Program-made: the position numbers and the translations under genes
Assembly: GCF_040681875.1 (NCBI RefSeq)
Contig: NZ_JBFAZP010000008.1
Location: 248,001 to 312,000 of the forward strand
Origin: Longispora sp040681875
GTDB taxonomy: Bacteria; Actinomycetota; Actinomycetes; Mycobacteriales; Micromonosporaceae
Length of the DNA: 64,000 nt
Reading direction: 5' to 3'
Shown here: positions 26,371 to 35,349 of the stretch, in pieces
How the letters are laid out: every line of letters starts with the position of its first letter
How positions within the stretch are numbered: the stretch's first letter is position 1
Notes under the pieces: model-generated
Told to the model about the DNA's origin: nothing
The model's input: the letters and a program-made list of their open reading frames with translations, nothing else
Database searches by the model: none

Positions 26371-27474
26371 TCACCACCCCGCCTCTTCCGCTGTCTGTTC
26401 CGCCATCGCGGGCGATCCGGTCATGCCCCGGCCGCCGGGGCCGGTCACCAGCCACACCCCGGGCAGGGGCTGCGACCGGTGCAGGACGGCCTTCGGGTCC
26501 AGGCACTGCGCGTACACGCCGGCCCAGCGGCGGGTGATCCGCGGCAGGGGGCGGCCCAGGAGCGCCGAGGCCACCTCGGTGAGATGGTCGTACGGCGGCT
26601 CCACCACGTCGAAGCCGAACGGGTGCTCGTACTCGTGGGTGTCGCCGATGGTCAGCCCGCCGTCGAGCCGCTGGACCATCAGGAGCTGCATTTTGTGCTC
26701 CGCCGCGATCGGCGTCTGCGGTGCGGTGAGGCCCTCGGAGCGGAAGAAGGGGTAGTACCGGAAGCTGTCGCCGTCCGCGACGGCCGTGGTCAGCGGCGTG
26801 TCCAGCGGGGCGGTCTGCGCCATCTGGAGCCGTACCTTGCGGATGGGCAGCTCCGGGGCCAGCTCGCGGACCAGCCCGCCGAGCCACGCGCCGGTCGCCA
26901 GGACCACCTGGTCGGCCTCGTGGGCGTCCCCGTGGTCGTCGCGCACCCTGCCGGTGGCCACGTCGCGGACCTCCCGGCCGGGCAGCCACGTGTACCGGCG
27001 GCTGAGGGCCAGGTGCGCGCGCACGGCCGGCAGGGCCACCCGGGACTCCACGGCCGCGTCCCGCTCGCAGTGCAGCGCCGCCAGGTACTCCCCGCCGAGT
27101 GCCGGGTTCAGCGCCCGGGCGTCGGCGCGGCTGAGGAGGCGCAGGCCCCGTACCCCCGCGGTGGGTTCCTTGAGGGCGTTCTCGGCGACCTCGACCTCGG
27201 CCTCGGTCCGGCAGACGGTCAGCGAGCCGGCCGGCCGGAAGCCCACGCCGGGCACGGCCGCGCCGATCCGTTCCCACAGTTCGCGGGCCCGCAACGCCGT
27301 CTCGACGTCGGGGCCGTCCAACCGGCCGCTGACCCAGACCAGGCCGAAGTTCCGGACGGACGCGCCGCGCGCCTCCGCCTCCCGTTCCAGGTGTACGACC
27401 TGATGGCCGCGCTCGATGGCCCACCACGCGTGCATGGTGCCCAGGACGCCGCCGCCGACGATGACGATCCGCAC
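26371..27474 (-). CDS. FAD-dependent oxidoreductase of the phosphonate-associated type
   Basis: 367 aa D-amino-acid-oxidase-like flavoprotein. The N-terminal Rossmann motif is IVIVGGGVLGTMHAWWAIE with the ribose-binding acidic residue in HLERE. The C-terminal FAD motif is VWLVTGPGGRGMTGSP. The family (TIGR03364 as I recall it) occurs beside phosphonatase-like hydrolases and is thought to oxidise 2-aminoethylphosphonate or N-alkyl derivatives to phosphonoacetaldehyde. That fits the next gene, but the substrate here is inferred. The start is GTG 27474 with GAGGAG 7 bases upstream. Just outside the Shine-Dalgarno lies an inverted repeat ACGATC-5-GATCGT, and 100 bases upstream a GntR-type palindrome. 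Confidence 0.82.
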   Translation of the reverse strand: MRIVIVGGGVLGTMHAWWAIERGHQVVHLEREAEARGASVRNFGLVWVSGRLDGPDVETALRARELWERIGAAVPGVGFRPAGSLTVCRTEAEVEVAENALKEPTAGVRGLRLLSRADARALNPALGGEYLAALHCERDAAVESRVALPAVRAHLALSRRYTWLPGREVRDVATGRVRDDHGDAHEADQVVLATGAWLGGLVRELAPELPIRKVRLQMAQTAPLDTPLTTAVADGDSFRYYPFFRSEGLTAPQTPIAAEHKMQLLMVQRLDGGLTIGDTHEYEHPFGFDVVEPPYDHLTEVASALLGRPLPRITRRWAGVYAQCLDPKAVLHRSQPLPGVWLVTGPGGRGMTGSPAMAEQTAEEAGW

Positions 27475-27486
27475 TCGCAACTCCTC

Positions 27487-27503
27487 ACGATCTTGTCGAT
27501 CGT
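27487..27503 (-). promoter_or_regulatory. Inverted repeat next to the ribosome-binding site of the FAD oxidoreductase gene
   Basis: ACGATC-TTGTC-GATCGT abuts the GAGGAG Shine-Dalgarno at 27481-27486. It may be a protein site or an mRNA hairpin affecting translation. Confidence 0.35.
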
Positions 27504-27573
27504 CAGGCTGCTCGGGCGGGGTGGCATCCAGGCGTCCCCGAGGTGTCCGCCGGGTGAAGTTCGGTCGGGTAAA

Positions 27574-27585
27574 TGGTCTAGACCA
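27574..27585. promoter_or_regulatory. GntR/HutC-type palindrome TGGTCTAGACCA
   Basis: A perfect 12-bp palindrome that contains the TAG stop codon of the GH3 gene (27578-27580) and lies 100 bases upstream of the FAD oxidoreductase start. The core GGTCTAGACC is the consensus of HutC-subfamily GntR regulators: DasR (amino-sugar control) and PhnF (phosphonate control) bind closely related sequences. No GntR gene is in the window. Confidence 0.7.
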
Positions 27586-29080
27586 ATTCTGCGGTACCCG
27601 TCCCCGGGCTCGCCGCGTCCCGGGGCGCACCCAGCACCTCCGCCGCGGCCTGCCCGTTCGCGCGGCTCGCGCCGTGCGTCGTCACGAACGCGGACACGCC
27701 CGCCGGACGCCACGCCGAGGGCCAGCCCATCTCGACCACCACGACCGCCGGATGCCGGGCCGCGAGCGCCTCGATCAGCGCGCGGGCCTGGGGCCAGCGG
27801 TGGGTGTCGCGGCCCACGACCACGATGTCCCGGTCGCCGGCCACGGCGGACAGGTCGGCGGCGGACGGCCCCAGGTACGGCGCGCCGTTCTGGGAGATCG
27901 ACACCGTGACCAGCTCGCCCTCCAGCGGCAGCCCCCACGGCACCGTACCGACCGCGATGTTGGACTCCGAGCCCAACTGCACGAGCAGCGGCTCCTTCAG
28001 GGGCGGCAGCGAGCCCTCGACCCGCACGGCGCGCCGGGCGGCGGTGCGGATCGCGTCCCGGACCGCCTCGGCGCTCTCGGCGGCCACCGGCTTGAGGTCG
28101 GCGACCGAGGCGGCGCCCCGGGCCACGGCCTCCTCCAGCCGGGCGACCGGCAGCCGGCCGCCCCGGGCCGCGAAGACGATACCGTCGACGATGGACTCGC
28201 AGAGCGCCTCGTTGATGTCGGAGCCCAGGCAGAGCAGGTCGGCGCCGGCGAGCAGCGCGCGGACGGCCGCCTCGGGCAGGCCGATCGCCCCGCTCGCGCC
28301 GCGCATCTCCAGCGCGTCGGTGACGACCGCGCCGGTGAAGCCCAGCTCGTCGCGCAGCAGATCGTTGAGCACCCGGCCGCTGGCGGTGGCGGGGGAGTCG
28401 CCGGTCAGCTCCGGTACCCGGATGTGCGCCGTCATGATCATGCGGACGCCGGCGTCGATCGCGGCCTGGAACGGCGGCAGGTCCCGGCCGCGCATGACCG
28501 CGAGGGAGTCGGTGATGGTCGGCAGCTCCAGGTGCGAGTCGCTGACCGTGGCCCCGTGGCCCGGGAAGTGCTTGGCGCAGCCGGCCACCCCGGCGGACTG
28601 CAGCCCGTCGATCGCGGCGGCGGTGTGCCGGGACACCAGGGCCGGGTCCGCGCCGAACGAGCGGGTCCCGATCACCGGGTTCTCGTCGGCGGAGTTGACG
28701 TCCACTGTGGGCGCGAAGTTCACGTTGATGCCGACCGTGGCGAGTTCGAGGCCGATGCCCCGGTACGTCGCCCGGGTCAGCTCCGGGTCGTCGGCCGCGC
28801 CGAGTGCCGCGTTGCCGGGATAGGGGCTTCCCTCGTGGTACGACAGCCGGGTGACGTCGCCACCCTCCTCGTCCAGGGCCAGCAGCACGTCGGGGTTGGC
28901 GTCCCGGAGCTGGGTGACAAGTGTGGCGAGTTGGGCACGGTCCACGATGTTATAGCCGAAGAGGGTATACCCAGCCAAGCCCTCTTTGAGCAGTCTGATT
29001 GCCCAAGGGGGAGCGGTCGTTCCCGGGAAGGCGGGCAGCATGGTGCTGAGGGCGAGCCGGCGGAGCGTCGGGTCGGTCAT
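27578..29080 (-). CDS. nagZ: Glycoside hydrolase family 3, beta-N-acetylhexosaminidase
   Basis: 500 aa, no signal peptide, so cytoplasmic. It removes terminal beta-linked N-acetylglucosamine, from peptidoglycan or chitin fragments. The NagZ-type loop KHFPGHGATVSDSH carries the His/Asp acid-base pair, and the nucleophile Asp is in VVTDALEM. The C-terminal 170 residues form the extra alpha/beta domain found in actinobacterial homologues. The start ATG 29080 is weakly supported: AAAGGA lies about 13 bases upstream. A ROK regulator is divergent, and their shared gap holds a 15-base palindrome. Its stop codon lies inside the GntR-type site above. Confidence 0.88.
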   Translation of the reverse strand: MTDPTLRRLALSTMLPAFPGTTAPPWAIRLLKEGLAGYTLFGYNIVDRAQLATLVTQLRDANPDVLLALDEEGGDVTRLSYHEGSPYPGNAALGAADDPELTRATYRGIGLELATVGINVNFAPTVDVNSADENPVIGTRSFGADPALVSRHTAAAIDGLQSAGVAGCAKHFPGHGATVSDSHLELPTITDSLAVMRGRDLPPFQAAIDAGVRMIMTAHIRVPELTGDSPATASGRVLNDLLRDELGFTGAVVTDALEMRGASGAIGLPEAAVRALLAGADLLCLGSDINEALCESIVDGIVFAARGGRLPVARLEEAVARGAASVADLKPVAAESAEAVRDAIRTAARRAVRVEGSLPPLKEPLLVQLGSESNIAVGTVPWGLPLEGELVTVSISQNGAPYLGPSAADLSAVAGDRDIVVVGRDTHRWPQARALIEALAARHPAVVVVEMGWPSAWRPAGVSAFVTTHGASRANGQAAAEVLGAPRDAASPGTGTAELV

Positions 29081-29145
29081 GCCCTGGGGTGTCCTTTCGC
29101 TGGCTCACCGTAAGCTGTCCATATTCTCACGGTGCGGAAATCTAA

Positions 29146-29160
29146 TAGGAAACTTTCCTA
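29146..29160. promoter_or_regulatory. ROK-type operator between GH3 and ROK genes
   Basis: TAGGAAA-C-TTTCCTA, a perfect 7-1-7 palindrome. It overlaps the position of the -35 for the GH3 promoter (-10 GAATAT at 29121-29126, minus strand) and the promoter region of the ROK gene, so one protein could control both. The sequence type matches known ROK-family operators. Confidence 0.72.
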
Positions 29161-29182
29161 AAGACTAGAGGACGATATCAGT

Positions 29183-30268
29183 ATGAGTCCAGGCCGCCGC
29201 CCCGGCACGCCCCGGCTGCTGCGCGCGCTCAACGATCGAGCCGCACTCGAACTGCTCCTTGCCCACGGCCCCCTCACCCGGGCTCAGTTAGGAGAGTTTA
29301 CAGGTCTATCCAAGGTCACGGCGTCCCAGCTCGTCGAGCGTCTCGAGCAGCGGGGACTGGTGACCCACGTCGGTTCCCAGGCCGGCGGCCGGGGGCCGAA
29401 CGCGCTGCTCTACGCCCTGGTCGCCGACGCCGCGTACGTGGTGGGCGTCGATGTCGGCCCCACCCGGGTGCAGGCCGCCGCCGCCGACATCACCGGCAAG
29501 GTCGTCGGACAGGTCACCATGTCGACCCACGACTCCGACGACCCGGTCGGCGTCGTGCACGCGGCGGTGACCAAGGCCCTCGGCTCCGCGCCGCTGTCCC
29601 GCCTCAAGCGGGTCGTGCTCGGCACCCCCGGCCTCGTCGACCCCGCCACCGGCGACCTGTCGTTCGCCTGGGACCTGCCGCACTGGCACCAGGGCCTGCT
29701 CGGCGCGCTCCGGGAGGACCTCGGCGTCCCCGTCGTGTTCGAGAACGACGTGAACCTCGCCGCCGTCGCGGAGTCCCGGCAGGGCGCGGCGGTCGGAGTG
29801 GATGACTTCGTCCTGATCTGGGTGGACCGCGGCGTCGGCATGGCGTCGATGATCAACGGTCGGCTGCACCGGGGGGTCACCGGCGCGGCCGGCGAGATCG
29901 GCTACCTGCCCGTCCCCGGCGGCCCGCTCCCGCAGGGCGTCTCGAACCGCGAGCAGGGCTCGTTCCAGAAGGTGATGGGCGCCGAGGCCGTCGCGACGGT
30001 CACCGACTCCGACGAGATGGCCCGCCGGCTCGCCCTCGGGGTCGCGGGCGCGTGCGTGGTCCTCGACCCCAGCCTCGTCGTCCTCGCCGGCTCCGTGTCC
30101 CTGGAGGGCGGCCGGGACCTGGCCGAACGGGTCGAGCGCGAGGTGCACGCGATCGCGCCGATCATCCACCCGAAGGTGGTGCTGGCCGAGGTCGACACCG
30201 ACCCAGTGCTGAACGGGGCGCTGCTCACGGCCGTGGACGCGGCCCGCGAGGAGATCTTCGAGTCCTGA
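29183..30268 (+). CDS. ROK family transcriptional regulator
   Basis: 361 aa. The N-terminal winged helix (about 15-75: HGPLTRAQLGEFTGLSKVTA... RGLVTHVG) is followed by a ROK sugar-kinase-like domain (VVGVDVGPTRVQAAA, VLGTPGLVDP, GVTGAAGEIGYLPV). The zinc motif CXCGXXGCXE common in ROK kinases is missing, as in many ROK repressors. It probably senses an amino sugar or its phosphate and controls the divergent GH3 gene and itself through the palindrome at 29146-29160. ATG 29183 has a weak GAGG 11 bases upstream. Confidence 0.88.
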   Translation: MSPGRRPGTPRLLRALNDRAALELLLAHGPLTRAQLGEFTGLSKVTASQLVERLEQRGLVTHVGSQAGGRGPNALLYALVADAAYVVGVDVGPTRVQAAAADITGKVVGQVTMSTHDSDDPVGVVHAAVTKALGSAPLSRLKRVVLGTPGLVDPATGDLSFAWDLPHWHQGLLGALREDLGVPVVFENDVNLAAVAESRQGAAVGVDDFVLIWVDRGVGMASMINGRLHRGVTGAAGEIGYLPVPGGPLPQGVSNREQGSFQKVMGAEAVATVTDSDEMARRLALGVAGACVVLDPSLVVLAGSVSLEGGRDLAERVEREVHAIAPIIHPKVVLAEVDTDPVLNGALLTAVDAAREEIFES

Positions 30269-30280
30269 GAACGCGCTGAA

Positions 30281-30307
30281 GGGGGCCATCCGACCAGGAT
30301 GGCCCCC
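30281..30307. terminator. Terminator after the ROK gene
   Basis: 11-bp perfect stem GGGGGCCATCC / GGATGGCCCCC with a 5-base loop, 12 bases past the stop; the facing gene ends at 30380. Confidence 0.8.
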
Positions 30308-30379
30308 TGCACGGTGCGCGGGGTAGGTGGTTGGCACGCGGCCGGGACCGCGAGGCCTCGGCCCAGGCCGCGTCCAGCC

Positions 30380-31345
30380 TCAGGTCACGTCCCGCCGGGT
30401 GAACGACCAGAACGCCGCCCCGAGCGCCAGCACCACCACGGCCCCGAACACGGCCGCCGAGTCGTTCATCGTCAGGGTCCAGCCCTGCGGCATGCAGTCG
30501 GCCGTCCCGGAGCACTTCGTGTAGTCGGCGAACTCCAGCTTCTTGAGCACCCAGGCGCCCGCGTAGCTCGACGGCACGAACCGCTCGTACTGCGGCACCT
30601 CGAACAGGCCGGCGAACAGGATCCGGACCCCGACCTCGCCGACCAGGATCACCCCGATCGCCGCGCCCAACGCCGCCGCCGTCCGCCGCCCGACCGACGC
30701 CACCGCGAACGCGACCGTGCCGATCACCAGGGTCAGGGCGAGCATCCGCAGCCAGGTGAGCCCCAGCGAGGAGGCGTAACCCGACGTGACCCCGTCGAAG
30801 TTGCCCCGGAACCGGGCGGTCAGCCACAGGATCGCCGTCCACACCGCGCCGACCGCCACGAAGACACCGGTCAGCCCGGTGAGCAGGGCGACGTACTTGC
30901 CCAGCAGGGTCGGGGCACGCTTCGGCCGCCAGAGCAGCAGGTTCGCCACGCCGCCGCTGGACCACTCCGCCCCGATGAACGAGGAGCCGACCAGGAACGC
31001 GAACAGGCACATCAGCCCGCCGAACACGGCGACCAGCGGCTCGGCGTTCTCCCGGAACGCGAACGTCGACGGCAGGAACCACTCCGGGTTCGCCGGCTCG
31101 ATCACGTCGCAGTTCCGGCCCGGGCCGTTCGAGTCCGGGGTGCCCCGCTGGCAGCTGTCCCGCATCTCGGTCGTCGTCGCGGCCGCCCTGACCCGGGCCG
31201 CCGCCCAGTCCGACTCCGAGATCTTCTGGTTGCCGATGAACAACCCGGCCGCGATGAGCAGCAGGCCGCCCACCAGCACCAGCAGGGTCATCTTCGTGAA
31301 CCGGCGACTGGCCAGCCGGTTCCACTCCGCCTTCAGGAGATTCAT
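30380..31345 (-). CDS. ABC transporter permease (ABC-2 type)
   Basis: 321 aa membrane protein with about six segments: near 20-38, 105-127, 150-175, 190-215, 225-245 and 295-315. A first extracytoplasmic loop (about 45-100) contains two cysteines (residues about 63 and 78), and a second loop contains two more (CSGTADC), so disulfides are possible. The start at ATG 31345 (MNLLKAEWNRLASRR) overlaps the stop of the ATPase gene (ATGA), which fixes it. The substrate is unknown; the pair resembles bacitracin/antibiotic-resistance-type or general ABC-2 exporters. Confidence 0.85.
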   Translation of the reverse strand: MNLLKAEWNRLASRRFTKMTLLVLVGGLLLIAAGLFIGNQKISESDWAAARVRAAATTTEMRDSCQRGTPDSNGPGRNCDVIEPANPEWFLPSTFAFRENAEPLVAVFGGLMCLFAFLVGSSFIGAEWSSGGVANLLLWRPKRAPTLLGKYVALLTGLTGVFVAVGAVWTAILWLTARFRGNFDGVTSGYASSLGLTWLRMLALTLVIGTVAFAVASVGRRTAAALGAAIGVILVGEVGVRILFAGLFEVPQYERFVPSSYAGAWVLKKLEFADYTKCSGTADCMPQGWTLTMNDSAAVFGAVVVLALGAAFWSFTRRDVT

Positions 31346-32274
31346 CGGATACCCACCTGCTGGTCCACGCTGTCGGTCAGGGTCAGGAACACGCTCTCCA
31401 GGTCGGGGCGCAGCGGCACGAGCTCCGCCACGTACAGCTCCCGGGCCGCGAGCGTGCGGGTGATCCACGAGGGGTCGACCAGATCACGGACCACGAACCC
31501 GTCATCGTGTACGTCGACCTGGGCCCCCGCCTCCGTCAGGATCTCGGCGGCGAGCAGCGGCTGGTCCACCCGTACCCGGTACTCGCCGCGGTCCTGGCTG
31601 GCCAGCACGTGCTCCACCGGCCCGGACACGATGGCCCGACCCTTGGCCACGATCGTCACCGAGTCGCAGATCTGCTGCACCTCGCCGAGGATGTGGCTGG
31701 ACAGCACGACGGTCACGCCGTCGGCGGCCAGGTCGCGCATCAGGTCCCGCATCTCCCGGATGCCCGCCGGGTCGAGCCCGTTGGCCGGCTCGTCGAGGAT
31801 CAGCAGCCGCGGCTTCTTCAGCAGCGCGGACGCGACCGCGAGCCGCTGGCGCATCCCCAGCGAGTACCCCTTCACCCGGTCGCGGGCCCGGTCGGTCAGG
31901 CCGACGGTCGCGAGCACCTCGTCCACCCGGGACAGCGGCAGGCCGCCCGCCTGGGCCAGCAGGGTCAGCGTCTTGCGCCCGGAGAAGTTGCCGAAGAACT
32001 GCGGGCTCTCCACGATCGCGCCGATCGAGTCCATCACCTCGGGCAGCGCCGCCGGCACCTCCCGGCCCAGCAGCACCATCCGGCCGGCGTCGGCCCGGAT
32101 CAGGCCCAGCAGGGTCCGCAGGGTCGTCGTCTTGCCCGAACCGTTCGGGCCGAGGAAGCCGTGCACCTGGCCGGCGGTGACGCTCAGGTCCAGCCCGTCG
32201 AGGGCGCGGTGCTCACCCCCGAACACGCCCTTGTACGTCTTTCTCAGTCCCTCGATCTCGATGACCGCAGTCAT
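31342..32274 (-). CDS. ABC transporter ATPase, drug-exporter (DrrA/CcmA) type
   Basis: 310 aa. Walker A is GPNGSGKTT, the signature YSLGMRQR is the form common in DrrA/CcmA ATPases, Walker B is LLILDEPANGLDP and the H-loop is SSHIL. The C-terminal 90 residues are a regulatory domain. The start ATG 32274 (MTAVIEIEGL) has GGAGG 7 bases upstream; the long frame beyond is antisense to another ATPase gene. It is translationally coupled to the permease. Confidence 0.92.
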   Translation of the reverse strand: MTAVIEIEGLRKTYKGVFGGEHRALDGLDLSVTAGQVHGFLGPNGSGKTTTLRTLLGLIRADAGRMVLLGREVPAALPEVMDSIGAIVESPQFFGNFSGRKTLTLLAQAGGLPLSRVDEVLATVGLTDRARDRVKGYSLGMRQRLAVASALLKKPRLLILDEPANGLDPAGIREMRDLMRDLAADGVTVVLSSHILGEVQQICDSVTIVAKGRAIVSGPVEHVLASQDRGEYRVRVDQPLLAAEILTEAGAQVDVHDDGFVVRDLVDPSWITRTLAARELYVAELVPLRPDLESVFLTLTDSVDQQVGIR

Positions 32275-32400
32275 GGCATCCCTCCCGCACCGTCGGGGGC
32301 CGACGCGCCGTCCTCCCGGTCGGGGCGGGCGCGGCGGAACGTGTGCCGCACCACAGTACGTCGCGGTGCCCGCTGTGGGCACTCGTGGTTGGATGGTCAC

Positions 32401-33192
<792 letters not shown>

Positions 33193-33223
33193 CCCCACCG
33201 GGACACCCACTCGGGCAACCGGA

Positions 33224-33260
33224 CCGGGCTTCGGGCGGCCGGAGCGCGCCTGAAGCCCGG
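33224..33260 (+). terminator. Possible terminator after the stand-alone ATPase
   Basis: CCGGGCTTC / GAAGCCCGG, a perfect 9-bp stem with a 19-base loop, 31 bases after the stop; no T tract. Confidence 0.45.
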
Positions 33261-33540
33261 GCGCTGCGGCTACTCTGCGCGAGGCTCGGGCGCCCCGGCT
33301 CGGATGCGATCAGAGCCGGGGCTCCGGGTGGCCACGGGCGCTGGCCTGGCAGCACTCCCGCCGACAGAGTGGCCGCGCCTTCGCTGCACCCCGACTCGGA
33401 CGCGCCGGCAGGGGCTCCGGGCAGCCCCAGCCGATCTGAGACCAGGGCGCTCCGGCCACCCGGCGCGCGGACTCGGACATGTGATCGAGTGCCTCCGTCG
33501 CCGGTGACCGCCCCACTCGTAACCAGAAAATGGTGTTGAT
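33261..33540. other. Intergenic, nothing recognised
   Basis: GC-rich with short recurrent words (for example ACTCGGAC, GGGGCTCCGGG) that look like degenerate repeats. The frames here lack coding character. Confidence 0.4.
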
Positions 33541-33843
33541 CTACCGCACTAGCCTGATGCTGAACCGGTCGGCCGTCAGCTCCGCGGGTTCCCAGCTGCG
33601 GCGCAGCCGCGCCCGGACATGGGTGTCCTCCGTGAGGGACGCGCACAACGTGAACACCCGCTGCCCCTGCGCCCCCGGCAGCACGCCCGACTCGACCCGG
33701 TCGGCGACCAGGCTCACCCCGGCCGGCAGCGGCTCCAGCTCCCAGCGGTAGCCCGTGCCGCCGCGCTCGGGGAGCACCAGCTCCAGGGTCTGCCCCGGTG
33801 ACACCGCCACCGAGCCACCGTTGTGTTCCGCTCCGATCCGCAC
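33541..33843 (-). CDS. Chagasin-like (I42) protease inhibitor family protein
   Basis: 100 aa. An immunoglobulin-like fold of the I42 family is suggested by GGTGYRWEL (the family's NPTTGYxW loop) near residue 28 and by a tryptophan in RRSWEPAE near 83. I42 proteins inhibit papain-like cysteine proteases. There is no signal peptide in the 100-aa form, so it would be cytoplasmic unless the start is further out. It starts at GTG 33843 with GGAGAGG about 11 bases upstream. It could also be a related Ig-like domain without inhibitory role. Confidence 0.68.
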   Translation of the reverse strand: MRIGAEHNGGSVAVSPGQTLELVLPERGGTGYRWELEPLPAGVSLVADRVESGVLPGAQGQRVFTLCASLTEDTHVRARLRRSWEPAELTADRFSIRLVR

Positions 33844-33941
33844 CGCGCCACCCGCCTCTCCGGGACCCCGTTCCCCAGTATGGGGGCCGCGTCAGGGTGA
33901 TCCCTGATGGCAGACGTGCCACGGCCGGGCACGCTGGAGAG

Positions 33942-34313
33942 GTGCGATTCATACTGAACGTGTTGTGGCTGGTCTTCGGCGGATTCTTCCTGGCCCTCGG
34001 TTACGCGATCGCCGGCGCGATCTGCTTCCTCCTCGTCGTCACCGCCCCCTTCGGCATCGCGGCGTTCCGGATGGCGAACTACGCGCTGTGGCCCTTCGGC
34101 CGCACCATCGTCCGGGCCCCCGGGCACGGGGCGATGTCCTCCCTCGGCAACATCCTCTGGTTCGTGGTCGCCGGCTGGTGGCTGGCGCTCGGGCACCTGG
34201 TCGCCGCGATCGGGCTGTGCGTCACGATCATCGGCATCCCGTTCGGGATCGCCCACTTCAAGCTGATCCCGGTGTCGCTGACGCCGCTGGGCCGCGACAT
34301 CGTCGACCTGTAA
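33942..34313 (+). CDS. YccF domain-containing inner-membrane protein
   Basis: 123 aa. Its start VRFILNVLWLVFGGF matches the beginning of E. coli YccF, which fixes GTG 33942. Two YccF repeats are visible: ITAPFGIAAFRMANYALWPFGR-like in the middle (VTAPFGIAAFRM) and IIGIPFGIAHFKLIPVSLTPLGR at the end, each after hydrophobic segments (about 8-35, 60-95). The function is unknown. There is no usable Shine-Dalgarno gap (GGAGAG directly abuts the GTG), and CACGCT 6 bases upstream is a near match to the leaderless -10. Confidence 0.85.
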   Translation: MRFILNVLWLVFGGFFLALGYAIAGAICFLLVVTAPFGIAAFRMANYALWPFGRTIVRAPGHGAMSSLGNILWFVVAGWWLALGHLVAAIGLCVTIIGIPFGIAHFKLIPVSLTPLGRDIVDL

Positions 34314-34485
34314 CCCGCCCGAAGCGGCGCGACGGCTCCCCGGGGGCCGCCGCGCCGCTTCCGTTCCGGGCCGGCCGCCGTGGAGCCGCGCCCGGTGATC
34401 GGCCATCCGCCCCCGGCGATCGGCCACCTGCCCCGGGGTTCCGGCCCAGCCGGGGAGCGCACGGCACCGGGCCGCCGCCCGGGGT

Positions 34486-34491
34486 TAGGCT
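34486..34491 (+). promoter_or_regulatory. Leaderless promoter -10 (TAGGCT)
   Basis: TAGGCT ends 6 bases before the GTG at 34498; no Shine-Dalgarno. Confidence 0.6.
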
Positions 34492-34497
34492 CGACCC

Positions 34498-35163
34498 GTG
34501 GCTGACCAGCGGATGCTCGACCGGGTACGCGCCCTGCTCCGCAAGGCGGAGTCCACCACCTTCCCCGAGGAGGCCGACGCCCTCACCGCCAAGGCCCAGG
34601 AGCTGATGGCCAAGCACGGCATCGACGACCTCGGCCCGGGCGCGGACACCGGCCCGACCCACCGCCGGATCCCCGTCCCGCCGCCGCACGACACCGCCAA
34701 GGCCATGCTCCTCGACGCGGTGGCCGACGCGAACCGGTGCCGGGCCGTCTGGTCCCGGGAGGGCGGCTACGCCACGGTCTTCGGGTTCGCCGCTGACCTG
34801 GACGCCGTCGAGGTGCTCTATGGCTCGGTCATCGTGCAGGCCACGAAGGCGATGGTCCGCGAGGCGCGCACCCGGGCCCGGTACGGCCGCCCCGACACCC
34901 CAGCGTTCCGCGAGTCCTTCCTGATCGCCTACGCCGACCGGATCGGCGCCCGCCTGGCCCGGACCACGGGGGAGGCGACCCCCGAGGATCTGCTGCCCGT
35001 GCTCGCGTCCCGGGACGTGGAGGTGCGGGCGGCGGCCGACAAGCTGTTCCCCGAGGTGGAGAGCGTGCCGGTGGCGGTGCCGAGCCGGGACGGGTGGAAC
35101 TCGGGCTCCCTCGCCGCCGACCGGGCCGCGCTCCGGGACCACCGGGCCGTAGACGGCCGCTGA
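34498..35163 (+). CDS. DUF2786 domain-containing protein
   Basis: 221 aa. The N-terminal 40 residues (QRMLDRVRALLRKAESTTFP... AQELMAKHGID) match the DUF2786 helix pair found in many actinobacterial and phage proteins. The remainder is mixed alpha/beta with VRFG-like segments and no recognised catalytic motif. Its function is unknown. The start GTG 34498 is fixed by the leaderless promoter. The gap to the next gene contains a short GC-rich spacer with CCCAGCC repeats. Confidence 0.82.
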   Translation: MADQRMLDRVRALLRKAESTTFPEEADALTAKAQELMAKHGIDDLGPGADTGPTHRRIPVPPPHDTAKAMLLDAVADANRCRAVWSREGGYATVFGFAADLDAVEVLYGSVIVQATKAMVREARTRARYGRPDTPAFRESFLIAYADRIGARLARTTGEATPEDLLPVLASRDVEVRAAADKLFPEVESVPVAVPSRDGWNSGSLAADRAALRDHRAVDGR

Positions 35164-35337
35164 TCCGGCTCAGCCCGCCCAGCCCAGCCCGCCCAGCCCA
35201 GCCCGCCCCATCCGGCGCGAGCCGCCCCCATCTGCCCCACCCGGGCCGCCCCGGGCCGGGCACACCCAGGCCCTGCCACCGACCACCGACCCGTTGACCC
35301 TGGTCACTGACCACCGCCCGCCCCACCCCGGGCCCCG

Positions 35338-35343
35338 TAGGGT
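35338..35343 (+). promoter_or_regulatory. Leaderless promoter -10 (TAGGGT) of pdtaS
   Basis: TAGGGT ends 6 bases before GTG 35350; no Shine-Dalgarno and no clear -35. Confidence 0.6.
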
Positions 35344-35349
35344 AGGACC

